Assembly: GCF_030504645.1 (NCBI RefSeq)
Contig: NZ_JAUKWQ010000004.1
Coordinates: forward strand, 372,001 to 436,000
Direction: 5' to 3'
DNA from: Rhizobium oryzicola
GTDB taxonomy: Bacteria; Pseudomonadota; Alphaproteobacteria; Rhizobiales; Rhizobiaceae
DNA: 64,000 nt
Notes under the pieces: model-generated
What the model saw: the letters and a program-made list of their open reading frames with translations, nothing else
Database searches by the model: none
What the model was told of the DNA's origin: nothing
Shown: positions 45,156 through 53,985 of the stretch, piece after piece
How the letters are laid out: every line of letters starts with the position of its first letter
How positions within the stretch are numbered: the first letter of the stretch is position 1
Position numbers and translations under genes: made by a program

Positions 45156-45947
45156 TTGGACGAGCTTTTCAGACTTGATGGCAAAGTGGCCCTTGTGACG
45201 GGGGGCGGCAGTGGATTGGGCCGGGTGATGGCAGAAGGTTTTGCCAAGGCCGGCGCATCGGTGATCTGCGCGGATATTTTCGAGGATCGTTGCGCAGAGG
45301 TCGTGCAGGCGATCACGTCCGCCGGCGGGCAGGCAACTGCCTGCCGGATCGATGTGTCGGACGAGGCATCCGTCGCAGAAGCCGTCGCATGCATCCCGCA
45401 GGGGAAATTGCATGTGCTCGTTAACAGTGCCGGCATTGCGGCCGTACCCGCTCGCACTCACGAGACCCGCCTTGAGGACTGGCGTCGCGTCATCGACATC
45501 AACCTGACCGGGACTTTTCTCGTCACGCGCGCCGCACTTCCGATGATGTTCGAGGCGGGCGGCTCCATCATCAATCTGGCCTCGATACTGGGCATGGGTG
45601 GCTACTATCCCGGCTTCGTGTCAGCGGGGGTGGATTATGCAGCCTCGAAAGCCGCCATCATCGGCTTCACAAAGCAGGTCGCCGTTGAATACGCCGAATA
45701 CAACATTCGTGCGAACACGATCGCGCCGGGTTGGCACGGGGGTACAAGGCTGGGAGCGGCTCGCCGGCAGCAGGCTTCGAGTGGAGACGAGGAGCGGTTT
45801 TATTCCGCGATCCACAGTCGCATTCCGATGAAGCGACGCGGCCAGGCGGAGGAAATCCTTGGCGTTGCCCTTTATCTTGCGTCGCCCGCATCGGCCTACA
45901 TGACGGGTCAGCTGCTGGTACAGGACGGTGGCTGGACTGCCACCTGA
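45156..45947 (+). CDS. SDR family oxidoreductase (TTG start)
   Basis: A 263-residue SDR with VTGGGSGLG, NSAG in place of NNAG, YAASK, and the C-terminal QLLVQDGG. The ATG at 45150 abuts GGGAGG with no spacing, whereas the TTG at 45156 sits 6 nt from it and gives a normal N-terminus (MDELFRLDGKVALVTGG), so TTG is chosen. It is the second SDR of the operon, 31 bp after the first. Confidence 0.85.
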   Translation: MDELFRLDGKVALVTGGGSGLGRVMAEGFAKAGASVICADIFEDRCAEVVQAITSAGGQATACRIDVSDEASVAEAVACIPQGKLHVLVNSAGIAAVPARTHETRLEDWRRVIDINLTGTFLVTRAALPMMFEAGGSIINLASILGMGGYYPGFVSAGVDYAASKAAIIGFTKQVAVEYAEYNIRANTIAPGWHGGTRLGAARRQQASSGDEERFYSAIHSRIPMKRRGQAEEILGVALYLASPASAYMTGQLLVQDGGWTAT

Positions 45948-46068
45948 AGGTTGAAGACCGTCTAGAACAAAACGGGATTATCCGGCGTCAGGCAGACACC
46001 GGAAGGCAGCCTGCCGACAATGGCTTGGCGGGTGGACATTGCTGCATTCATGGATCGAGGAGAATCCG

Positions 46069-47307
46069 ATGCCAAAGGCGAGCGCCGAGAAGGTGAATAC
46101 CGCGCATTCTTCAAACTGGGTCGACAAGGCGCGGGAGGCTGCGCCCGCTCTGCGTCCGCATGCGGCAGCGAACGAGGCTGCCGGCTGCCTTACGTCTCCT
46201 ACTCTGGATACGCTGCGCGAAAACGGCTTTTTCACCATGCTGGCGGCGCGGCCGTTCGGCGGGGCGGAGGTCAGTCCCGTGGAAGCACTGGAGGTCTACG
46301 AAACCCTGTGTGAGGCCGATGCGGCTGCGGGGTGGGTCGTGATGGCTTCCAATGTGGCCATCGGCTCCGCATCCGGCTATTTGCCGACTGAAGGCGCACG
46401 CAAGGTATTTAGTGGGGGTATTCCCATTATCGCCGGAAATGGCGGACCGTTCGGCAGAGCCGATGTGGACGGAAAAGGCTTCCGATTGTCCGGTCGCTGG
46501 AGCTATGGCAGCGGCGTTCTCCATTCTCAATGGATCCACAGCGGTGGCCGCGTGTTCGAGAATGGAAAGCCGCGCGTCAATCCGGTGACGGGTCAGCCCG
46601 AAGTCCGAACATTCATCGTACCCACGGAGCAGGCGAAAATGCTCGGAAACTGGGACGTCGTCGGCCTTCGTGGAACGGGCAGCGTCGATTACGAGTTCAA
46701 TGATGTTTTTGTTCCGGAGGAGTTCACGCATTTCCCGGATGCCAATGTTGCCCAGCAGGGCGGCAATCTGTTTCGGCTCGGAATCGTCGGAATGTCCCCG
46801 TTGGGACATACGGGCGCAGCCCTGGGGATCGCACGAAGGGCGCTGACGGAGCTTGCGGCGCTGGCGGAGTCTCCCGATGGCCGACCATCGCGGCTCGCCG
46901 TCCAGGGTGGAGACGATCAGTTTCAGGAAAATTACGGGCTTGCCGAAGGGCAGTTGAGAGCGGCGCGCGCGCTTTGCTACGAAGTGTGGCGCGATATCTC
47001 TGACACGTTGGGGGCCGGCAACCCGGTCCAGACGCGACAGTACACGTTGGCGAGACTTGCTTTGGTCCATGTCACGAACACGGCTGCCGATGTCTGCGTG
47101 TTCGCTCACAAGGCGGCGGGCGGCATTTCTATTCGTGATACCGCCCTGCAGCGTTGCTTCAGAGACATGTTCACCGCCTCCCAACATCGCATCGTTTCGA
47201 ACTCTTTCGCGAAGGATTGTGCGCGGGACCTTCTGGGTCAGGCCGCTGACAAGATCTGGGCAATCCGCGGTCTCATTGACCGTCCGGTCGAGATCAAGCC
47301 GCTGTAA
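46069..47307 (+). CDS. Acyl-CoA dehydrogenase-like flavin-dependent monooxygenase (oxygenase component)
   Basis: A 412-residue member of the acyl-CoA dehydrogenase fold, with an HpaB/HsaA/DszC-type C-terminal domain. Segments include GFFTMLAARPFGGAEVSP, CEADAAAGWVVMASN, FRLSGRWSYGSGVLHSQW, NWDVVGLRGTGSVDYEFNDVFVPE and a late AAGGISIRDTALQRCFRDM. The RLSGRWSYGSG segment and the absence of the dehydrogenase catalytic Glu context favour a reduced-flavin monooxygenase. GAGGAG before ATG 46069 fixes the start. The partner is probably the flavin reductase at 42423-42962. It likely hydroxylates an aromatic ring. Confidence 0.82.
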   Translation: MPKASAEKVNTAHSSNWVDKAREAAPALRPHAAANEAAGCLTSPTLDTLRENGFFTMLAARPFGGAEVSPVEALEVYETLCEADAAAGWVVMASNVAIGSASGYLPTEGARKVFSGGIPIIAGNGGPFGRADVDGKGFRLSGRWSYGSGVLHSQWIHSGGRVFENGKPRVNPVTGQPEVRTFIVPTEQAKMLGNWDVVGLRGTGSVDYEFNDVFVPEEFTHFPDANVAQQGGNLFRLGIVGMSPLGHTGAALGIARRALTELAALAESPDGRPSRLAVQGGDDQFQENYGLAEGQLRAARALCYEVWRDISDTLGAGNPVQTRQYTLARLALVHVTNTAADVCVFAHKAAGGISIRDTALQRCFRDMFTASQHRIVSNSFAKDCARDLLGQAADKIWAIRGLIDRPVEIKPL

Positions 47308-47373
47308 ATCGGGTTCAGCCAGCGGGTGCGCATTCTGCTCGACCTGCGGAAACGGTTCATGGAGGCGGAAATC

Positions 47374-48576
47374 ATGAGCAGACGATTGCGCGTCGCAATT
47401 GTCGGCGGCGGCCTGGGAGGCCTTGCGGTCGCTCAGGCCCTGCGGGGAGATGCTGAGATTGTGATCCTCGAGCAGGGGTCTCGCTTCGGCGAGGTCGGGG
47501 CGGGCATCAACATGTCCCCCAATGCCTTTAAGGTCCTGAGAGAGCTTGGACTGGAAGAGCCGTTGCGACGTTGCGCCTTTCAGCCAGAACGCCATGTTTT
47601 CCGTGACTGGAGAAGCGGACGAACACTTTTCTGCGCCGATATCCGTTCCGAATACGAGACAAGTTTTGGTGCCCCGCATCTCAGCGTCCACCGCGCCGAT
47701 CTCCATGAAATTTTGGCGGCTGCCCTGCCGAAATGTGAGGTTCGCTTTCAATCTCGTTGCGTGTCAGTCACCCAGAGCGAAGGGTCCGCAGTCGTTCATC
47801 TCGACAATGGGGAAGAGGTTGAGGCCGACGTGGTTATTGGTGCGGATGGTATCAAGTCCGCCGTTCGCGAGAGCCTGTATGGCAAGGATGAGCCGGAGTT
47901 CACGGGCAATGTCGCATGGCGTTTCACACTGCCGATCGAGGCGCTGTCGCATGCGATAGAGCCCGCCGTGACAAACTGGCTGGGGCCTGGGGGGCATGTG
48001 GTTCATTACTATGTGCGTCGCGGGCAGTTGGTAAACGTCGTTGCCGTTCGCGAGACCGCTCAATGGACCGCAGAGTCCTGGGCTCTCAAAGCCGATAGGG
48101 AAGAGATGGTTCATGCCTTTGACGGCTGGAACACTCACCTTCGGAGCATGTTCGCGCAGGCCGACACCTGCTTCAAGTGGGGATTGTTTGATCGGCCTCC
48201 GCTTGCCCGATGGTCGGAGGGGAGGGTCACGCTTCTCGGCGATGCCGCTCATCCCATGCTTCCATTTCTCGGTCAGGGTGCCGCCATGGCGCTTGAAGAC
48301 GGCCTGATGCTCGGACTGCTGCTGTCGCAGGATCATCGAACGATCGCGGATCGGTTGTCCCTGTATGAGAGGCTGCGTCTGCCACGGACGGCCCGAGCCC
48401 AGATCGGATCACGCATGCGCGCGACCGAAAATCATCTTAAGTCTCCCGTCCAGCGCTTCATACGGAACCTGAAGTTCAAAATCCGGCAACATCGCAACCC
48501 GAAGGCGACGCTTCACAAGGGCGAGTGGCTTTACGTTTACGATGTCCGCGAGGTCCTTCGCGCTGCCGACATCTGA
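47374..48576 (+). CDS. Class A FAD-dependent monooxygenase (salicylate hydroxylase-like)
   Basis: A 400-residue single-component flavoprotein monooxygenase. It has the N-terminal GxGxxG in VAIVGGGLGGLAVAQAL, the DG motif in VVIGADGIKSAVRESL and the GD motif in VTLLGDAAHPMLPFLGQG. It resembles salicylate/6-hydroxynicotinate 3-monooxygenases, which hydroxylate (often decarboxylating) phenolic acids. GGAGG before ATG 47374 sets the start within the longer frame. It is the last gene of the operon. Confidence 0.88.
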   Translation: MSRRLRVAIVGGGLGGLAVAQALRGDAEIVILEQGSRFGEVGAGINMSPNAFKVLRELGLEEPLRRCAFQPERHVFRDWRSGRTLFCADIRSEYETSFGAPHLSVHRADLHEILAAALPKCEVRFQSRCVSVTQSEGSAVVHLDNGEEVEADVVIGADGIKSAVRESLYGKDEPEFTGNVAWRFTLPIEALSHAIEPAVTNWLGPGGHVVHYYVRRGQLVNVVAVRETAQWTAESWALKADREEMVHAFDGWNTHLRSMFAQADTCFKWGLFDRPPLARWSEGRVTLLGDAAHPMLPFLGQGAAMALEDGLMLGLLLSQDHRTIADRLSLYERLRLPRTARAQIGSRMRATENHLKSPVQRFIRNLKFKIRQHRNPKATLHKGEWLYVYDVREVLRAADI

Positions 48577-48615
48577 AACGAAGAAAGTCGTCTGTCGCAT
48601 GCCCGGTAGCCGTGA

Positions 48616-48650
48616 TTGACATTCTTAGATTCTAGAATATAAGAATGTCA
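48616..48650 (+). promoter_or_regulatory. Promoter with full palindromic operator of the CoA-ligase operon
   Basis: TTGACA (48616-48621) and TATAAG (48638-48643, 16-bp spacer) lie within a perfect inverted repeat TGACATTCTTA / TAAGAATGTCA (48617-48627 / 48640-48650). Its centre is ATTCTAGAAT. It is the most symmetric copy of the motif and defines the full operator. Confidence 0.72.
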
Positions 48651-48675
48651 GCTAGCCGAATTTAGCGGGAATGAA

Positions 48676-50193
48676 ATGATACCGATCAAGATGCTCCAAC
48701 GCGGGCTCAGGATAAACGCGCAAGGCGTGGCGCTCGTAGATGGTGAGCTATCGCTTACCTATATGGAACTTGCCCGGCATGTCGATGCCTTCGCGGACTA
48801 TCTTCAGAAGACGCTGCCTGAGCCACAGGCGCGCATTGGGCTCTGTGCGCACAATAACTGGCAGCACGTCGTCGCCATGCTGGGAATCTTTGCCTCGGGA
48901 CACACCTGGGTTCCGCTCAACCCCCGCAATTCGCGCGAGGAGCTTGAGGGCATTGCGTTCGCGTCCGAACTTTCGCTCGTCGTAACGGATCACGAGTTCC
49001 TGCCGCTGTTTGAGAAGCTTGAATTGCCTTTGGTCCTAGCGGCTGGTGGAGCACAGGACAGAGACGGCATCGCAGCCCTATGCGGGCGACATGCCGGCTG
49101 CCATCCGACCGAGGTCTTGAACCCCGATGAAGGGATCATGGCGATCAAGTTTACCGGTGGCACGACAGGGAGTCCAAAGGGCGTGATGCAGCCCTATCGG
49201 GCCTTCATGAACTGCATTGCGAGCATGCTGACAGTCTTCGGATTTGGTCAGGATGAGCGCATGCTGACGGTCGCTCCCCTCACCCACGGCGCGGGCACAT
49301 TCATCTTGCCGGTTTTGGCTGTCGGAGGATGCATCGTCCTTCTGGATGGAGCCAAGGCGCCGCGCATATCCGATGTGATGATTGAACAACGGATCACCGC
49401 GAGCTTCATGCCTCCGACGTTGATCTATTCGCTGATGGATCACGCGATCGAGAATGGGATGCAATTTCCGGCGCTTCGCCACCTGATCTACGGGGCCGCG
49501 CCGATGCCATCCTCCAAGGTCCGGCAAGCGCAAGAAGTATTCGGTCCCTGCCTGGCGGCCATCTATGGCCAGACCGAAGCGCCGACCATGATCACGGCGA
49601 TCACGGCAAGCGAGTTGTGCGACGCGCAAAACATCGGATCGGTCGGCCGGCCCTGTCCCTACAACGATGTACAGATCATGGGACCGGGAGGCGATTTTCT
49701 GCCGGTCGGCGAGACAGGTGAAGTTGTGGTGAAAGGGGACCTCGTCATGCGGGGCTATCTGAACAGGCCCGACTTGACTGCATCAACCATCGTGAATGGC
49801 TGGCTGCACACAGGCGACCTCGGCTCGTTCGATGAACGGGGATATCTCACCCTGAAAGGGCGCTCGCGCGACGTCATCATCTCCGGCGGTTTCAATGTGT
49901 ACCCGGCGGATGTAGAGGCGGCGATTGCCCGGCATCCCGACGTGCGTCACGTGACGGTGATTGCGCGCGAGGACGACTATTGGGGTGAGCGCGTCGAAGC
50001 CGCAGTCGTTTGTGCGGAAAACAGTCTTATCACGCCAGCCGAACTGATCGCCTTCGCCAGAGAGCAGGTCGGGCCGGTCCGGTCGCCAAAAGCCATCCAT
50101 TTCCTCAGCGAAATGCCTACCAACCCGGTGGGAAAGGTGACACGCCGCGACGTCCTGAGTGCGGTCGAAGCCCTTGAGAGTGAGGGCGCATGA
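48676..50193 (+). CDS. AMP-binding acyl-CoA synthetase
   Basis: A 505-residue adenylate-forming ligase with the P-loop FTGGTTGSPKGV, IYGQTEAPTM, WLHTGDLGSFDERGYLTLKGRSRDVIISGG and the C-terminal catalytic Lys in NPVGKVTRRD. It activates a carboxylic acid as its CoA thioester, consistent with side-chain degradation by the following thiolase. It is the first gene of a six-gene operon. GGGAATG-type spacing precedes the ATG, with the palindromic operator 26 bp upstream. Confidence 0.9.
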   Translation: MIPIKMLQRGLRINAQGVALVDGELSLTYMELARHVDAFADYLQKTLPEPQARIGLCAHNNWQHVVAMLGIFASGHTWVPLNPRNSREELEGIAFASELSLVVTDHEFLPLFEKLELPLVLAAGGAQDRDGIAALCGRHAGCHPTEVLNPDEGIMAIKFTGGTTGSPKGVMQPYRAFMNCIASMLTVFGFGQDERMLTVAPLTHGAGTFILPVLAVGGCIVLLDGAKAPRISDVMIEQRITASFMPPTLIYSLMDHAIENGMQFPALRHLIYGAAPMPSSKVRQAQEVFGPCLAAIYGQTEAPTMITAITASELCDAQNIGSVGRPCPYNDVQIMGPGGDFLPVGETGEVVVKGDLVMRGYLNRPDLTASTIVNGWLHTGDLGSFDERGYLTLKGRSRDVIISGGFNVYPADVEAAIARHPDVRHVTVIAREDDYWGERVEAAVVCAENSLITPAELIAFAREQVGPVRSPKAIHFLSEMPTNPVGKVTRRDVLSAVEALESEGA

Positions 50194-51443
50194 TGTCGCA
50201 AGCGGAACAAGTCTATATTGTCGGCTCCGGCATAACGTCTCTTGGAAAACAGCCGGATCGATCGGTTCGACAATTGTCGGCCATTGCGTTGGGGAAGGCG
50301 CTTGCCGACGCAGGCCTCACAGACCCGACCGCTATCGAGGCGGCTTGGTTTTCCAATACACGTCAGGCTCTTCTTGAGGGGCAAAATGGCATTCGTGGCG
50401 AGGTAGCTCTGCGCTCCAGCGGTATTGCTGGCATTCCCGTGACAAATGTCGAAAATGCCTGTGCCAGCGGTAGCACCGCCTTGCTCAATGCGATGGCGTA
50501 TCTCAAGGCGGGATTCGGCGAAGTGGCGCTGGTTGTCGGGGCGGAGAAGATGTTTTTCCCGGACAATCGCCAAGGCATGTTTGCCGCCTTCAAGGGGAGC
50601 ACCGACGTCCAGCAATTCGATCAGCAACTTGAGCAATTGCTGGCTCTGGCCCACGGAACGCCCATTCCGGATGATGTTCAGCCTGCGGCCGAACGCAGTG
50701 TGTTCATGGACATTTACGCGGCCTTTGCCCGCCACCACATGGCAAGCTTTGGCACAACACAGCGCCAGATCGCGGCCGTAGCCGCCAAGAACCACCACAA
50801 TTCGACGCTGAACCCGGATGCTCAATACCGCTTCGACATGACGATCGAGGAAGTTCTGGCCGATAAGTCAGTGTCATGGCCTTTCACGCGGGCGATGTGT
50901 GCGCCGATCAGCGACGGCGCGGGAGCGTTGGTTCTGTGCACCGGACGCGCGCTTCATCGTTTCGAGACGAGACGCGCCATTCCTATCGCGGCCTGTGCGC
51001 TGACATCCTCCAGTCCGCGTATGGCCGATGACTTCGACAATCATCTGGGACGGCGGGCAGCCATGAAAGCCTATGAACAGGCTGGCGTCGGCCCCTCGGA
51101 CATGTCGCTGGCGGAGGTGCATGATGCCACGGCTTTTGCCGAAATCCTGCAGGTAGAGAACCTCGGATTTGCTCCGCGGGGCGAAGGTGGGCGGTTGACA
51201 GAAGAGGGAGCCACCCGGCTCGGCGGGCGCATTCCCGTCAACCCTTCGGGCGGTCTGCTCTCCAAGGGGCACCCGATCGGGGCCACCGGCGTCATTCAGG
51301 TTCACGAACTCGTCACTCAATTGCGCGGTGAGGCCGGAGCGCGGCAGGTGCCGAATGCACGATGGGCGATCGCGGAGAACGGCGGTGGCTTTCTGGGCTT
51401 CGAGGAAGCCGCAACCGTCGTCACCATTCTGGGCGGCAAGTGA
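50190..51443 (+). CDS. Thiolase family protein (SCP2/acetyl-CoA acetyltransferase-like)
   Basis: 417 residues. The nucleophile Cys91 is in ENACASGSTAL, a catalytic His in EVHDATA and the C-terminal NPSGGLLSKGHPIGATG. The overall form is that of SCP2-type thiolases, which cleave beta-ketoacyl-CoAs including branched or aromatic side chains. It overlaps the ligase stop by 4 bp. No hydratase gene is in the operon, so the SDRs or VOC/FAH enzymes must provide the preceding steps, or the pathway uses an unusual route. Confidence 0.88.
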   Translation: MMSQAEQVYIVGSGITSLGKQPDRSVRQLSAIALGKALADAGLTDPTAIEAAWFSNTRQALLEGQNGIRGEVALRSSGIAGIPVTNVENACASGSTALLNAMAYLKAGFGEVALVVGAEKMFFPDNRQGMFAAFKGSTDVQQFDQQLEQLLALAHGTPIPDDVQPAAERSVFMDIYAAFARHHMASFGTTQRQIAAVAAKNHHNSTLNPDAQYRFDMTIEEVLADKSVSWPFTRAMCAPISDGAGALVLCTGRALHRFETRRAIPIAACALTSSSPRMADDFDNHLGRRAAMKAYEQAGVGPSDMSLAEVHDATAFAEILQVENLGFAPRGEGGRLTEEGATRLGGRIPVNPSGGLLSKGHPIGATGVIQVHELVTQLRGEAGARQVPNARWAIAENGGGFLGFEEAATVVTILGGK

Positions 51444-51475
51444 CACAATAGGGATTTGAGAGGATTGAAACGCCA

Positions 51476-52348
51476 ATGAAACTGATCAGCTACCTTGAAA
51501 AGAGTGGTCGCGAGAGCTGCGGTCTCGTGACGGGAGATGCGGCCAAACCGACCGGTATCATTGATCTCGGCGATCGTTATGCCTCGCTTCGGGCGCTGCT
51601 TGCCGATCCGTCCGGGCTTGAGTATGCCGGATCCCGCGCACATGAGCAGCCATCCGTCGCATGGAGCGAAGTGCGCCTGCTGCCTGTCATCACAGACCCC
51701 TCGAAGATCCTTTGCGTTGGTGTCAATTATGCCAGCCACATCAAGGAAACTGGTCGCGAGACGCCAACAAAGCCGATGATTTTCACCCGTTTTGCCGAGA
51801 CGCAAGTCGGGGCGAATGAGGATATGCTGTGCCCGAAAGTGTCGGAGCAATTCGACTATGAAGGCGAGCTTGCGGTCATTATCGGCAAGCGCAGTCGCTA
51901 TGTGACGCCGGAGCAGGCCATGCAACGCGTTGCCGGCTATTCCTGTTACAATGACGGCAGCGTCCGCGACTGGCAGCGCCACTCTCAGCAATTTGCGCCG
52001 GGCAAGAACTTCCCCAAGACCGGCGCTTTCGGACCGTGGCTGGTCACCACGGATGAACTGCCGGATATCTCCGCGCAGACGTTAAAAACGCGGCTGAACG
52101 GCGAGGAGGTGCAGAACGCTACGCTCGATGATCTCATCTTCAACGTGCCGGAACTGGTCTCCTATTGCTCCAGCTTCATCACGCTCGAGCCGGGCGACGT
52201 GATCATCACCGGGACGACCGGTGGCGTCGGTGCATTCCACAAGCCGCCGCTCTGGATGAAGGCGGGCGACACGGTCGAGATCGAGATTTCCGGGATCGGC
52301 GTCCTGAGGAACGGGATCATCAAAGAACCCGCAGATTTTGCCATCTGA
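51476..52348 (+). CDS. Fumarylacetoacetate hydrolase family protein
   Basis: A 290-residue FAH-family enzyme. Metal ligands are visible in QFDYEGELAVIIGK (Glu...Glu) and YNDGSVRDWQ (Asp), with the later GDVIITGTTGGVGAFHKPPLWMKAGD signature. Members hydrolyse or isomerise ring-cleavage products such as acylpyruvates and hydroxymuconates. Its place before a VOC dioxygenase gene fits a meta-cleavage branch. Confidence 0.9.
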   Translation: MKLISYLEKSGRESCGLVTGDAAKPTGIIDLGDRYASLRALLADPSGLEYAGSRAHEQPSVAWSEVRLLPVITDPSKILCVGVNYASHIKETGRETPTKPMIFTRFAETQVGANEDMLCPKVSEQFDYEGELAVIIGKRSRYVTPEQAMQRVAGYSCYNDGSVRDWQRHSQQFAPGKNFPKTGAFGPWLVTTDELPDISAQTLKTRLNGEEVQNATLDDLIFNVPELVSYCSSFITLEPGDVIITGTTGGVGAFHKPPLWMKAGDTVEIEISGIGVLRNGIIKEPADFAI

Positions 52349-52378
52349 TCCAGATCTGCAGCAGGGAGGAGATTCATC

Positions 52379-53269
52379 GTGAGCTACCTTATTCGCCAGA
52401 TGGGCCACATTGCGCTCGCCACGCCCGATCCCGAAGGCTCGGCGCAGGATCTCGCCGAGATTTCCGGTCCTCGTATCGTAGATCGGACGCCCGATCTGGT
52501 TACCCTGTCGAGCAACACCCGCAAGCATGAGGTCGGCTATTTCAGAAGCAATCGCAAGGCGGTTCTCGCGCTTGGCCTGGAAGCCATTGATGCAGGCGCG
52601 GTTGATGAAGTGAGGCGGCGGGCGATCAATAACGGCTGTGAAATTCTGTCCGACCGGTCTTATTTCCCCCATGTCGACAAGGCCGTGCGTTTTGTCACGC
52701 CGCAGGGGCCGATATTCGAAGTGCATACGCCCGTACCGCGTGACCAAACCGCCCGATATGGGGAACACGGCGCGCATCCTGTTCGTCTGGAGCATGTCAA
52801 TATTCGCGTTACGGACGCGAAGGGGTTTGGCGTCTTTTGCGAGACCGTTTTCGGGATGAAGCTTTCCGATCGCACCACGCATGACGAGTTGCAATGGTTC
52901 AGGGCTGCCGACGGCTTCCATCACACGATTGCCATCGGCACCGGCGAAGCGAAACTTCACCATTACGGATTCGACGTTCGCTGCTTCGAGGATCTCGCGA
53001 CGATCGCGGACACGCTTGCACTCAAGGGTCGCGCGATGCTGTGGGGACCAGGGCGCCATGGGGCTGGTGACAATATCTTCACCTATTATGCCGATCCGAA
53101 CGGCTGCGTGGTCGAGAACTCGATCGAGATGGAGCGCATCGATTCCGACGACATCTATGTGCCCCGCACATGGTCCCTCGGCCCGGAAAGCAGGGTGCGC
53201 AACCTCTGGGGACCGCTGGAGGGGCCGGAATACCGGGCAGCCGGCATACCTTTCGCGCTCGAACCCTGA
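52379..53269 (+). CDS. VOC family extradiol-type dioxygenase (GTG start)
   Basis: A 296-residue two-domain vicinal-oxygen-chelate protein of the type I extradiol dioxygenase family. Candidate Fe ligands in the C-terminal domain are His139 (LEHVNIRV), His195 (LHHYGFDV) and Glu246 (GCVVENSIE). The GTG start is fixed by GGGAGGAG upstream. It probably cleaves a catechol-type intermediate, and the FAH protein upstream would process the product. It could also be a glyoxalase-like isomerase. Confidence 0.85.
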   Translation: MSYLIRQMGHIALATPDPEGSAQDLAEISGPRIVDRTPDLVTLSSNTRKHEVGYFRSNRKAVLALGLEAIDAGAVDEVRRRAINNGCEILSDRSYFPHVDKAVRFVTPQGPIFEVHTPVPRDQTARYGEHGAHPVRLEHVNIRVTDAKGFGVFCETVFGMKLSDRTTHDELQWFRAADGFHHTIAIGTGEAKLHHYGFDVRCFEDLATIADTLALKGRAMLWGPGRHGAGDNIFTYYADPNGCVVENSIEMERIDSDDIYVPRTWSLGPESRVRNLWGPLEGPEYRAAGIPFALEP

Positions 53270-53314
53270 TGCGGTGTCGCGCACCACAAACATATGACCG
53301 GGAGGAATGGCAAG

Positions 53315-53962
53315 GTGGCTAGAATAGTTGTTATCGGTGGAACCGGTTATGCAGGTCGACACATCGCGCGCGAGGCTGTTGCCCGCGGCCATCATGTCAC
53401 CTCCTTCAGCCGTTCAAGCTCGGCAGAACCTGTACCAGGCGTTGATTATCGGCATGGGAACATCACCGACATCGAGGCCGTCAGACCCCTTTTGCAGGGC
53501 GCCGATGTTGTTATCGGTGCGCTCTCCCCGCGCGGCGAGCTCGCGGGCGCAATGGTCAGAGCTTATCGCGGCGTCATAGGTTTGGCGACGCAGGCTAAGG
53601 CCCGTTTGCTGGTTGTAGGCGGCTTCACGGCGCTTCGTCCCAACCCCGATGCCGAAAGATTTATAGATACAGGCACAGTTGCGCCGGAGTTTGCCGTCGC
53701 AGCACGAGAAACAGCAGACGTACTAGAATGCCTGCTTTCCGAGGCGCCAGGCGATCTTGACTGGCTTTATATGAGCCCTGGTCGCGTCTTTGGTGCCTTC
53801 GCCCCGGGCGAGCGTCGGGGCACCTATCGTGTGGGTGACGAGGTGGCGCTTTTTGACCCGGAAGGAAAATCGGCCATTGGCGGCGAAGATTTTGCCGCTG
53901 CCGTTGCGGCCGAGATTGAAAGACCGAGCCGACATCGTGCTCATATCCAGTTCGTGTATTGA
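53315..53962 (+). CDS. NAD(P)H-binding atypical SDR (NmrA/YwnB-like; GTG start)
   Basis: 215 residues with an N-terminal VVIGGTGYAGRHIA nucleotide-binding loop (GxxGxxG) and a Rossmann fold but no classical YxxxK context. The family includes NAD(P)H-binding flavin/biliverdin reductases and NmrA-like sensors. The ATG at 53294 precedes the GGGAGG, so GTG 53315 (9-nt spacing) is the likely start. Its role is unknown; it sits between the dioxygenase and the ferredoxin reductase. Confidence 0.82.
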   Translation: MARIVVIGGTGYAGRHIAREAVARGHHVTSFSRSSSAEPVPGVDYRHGNITDIEAVRPLLQGADVVIGALSPRGELAGAMVRAYRGVIGLATQAKARLLVVGGFTALRPNPDAERFIDTGTVAPEFAVAARETADVLECLLSEAPGDLDWLYMSPGRVFGAFAPGERRGTYRVGDEVALFDPEGKSAIGGEDFAAAVAAEIERPSRHRAHIQFVY

Positions 53963-53985
53963 GCGGATTGCGCAGGGAGGCGTTC

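Noticed and set aside
44171..45457. 428-codon minus-strand open frame
   Set aside because: Antisense to two well-defined SDR genes.
44327..47307. Indole-3-acetate (iac) degradation cluster
   Set aside because: The flavin reductase plus ACAD-like oxygenase pair recalls IacA/IacG, but the Rieske dioxygenase and other iac genes are absent, so the name was not applied.
46111..47751. 546-codon minus-strand open frame
   Set aside because: It is antisense to the flavin-dependent oxygenase and FAD monooxygenase genes, which have clear motifs and ribosome binding sites. It has no recognisable domain and is a product of GC-rich codon bias.
52082..53395. 437-codon minus-strand open frame
   Set aside because: Antisense to the VOC dioxygenase gene and the end of the FAH gene; both sense genes are well supported.
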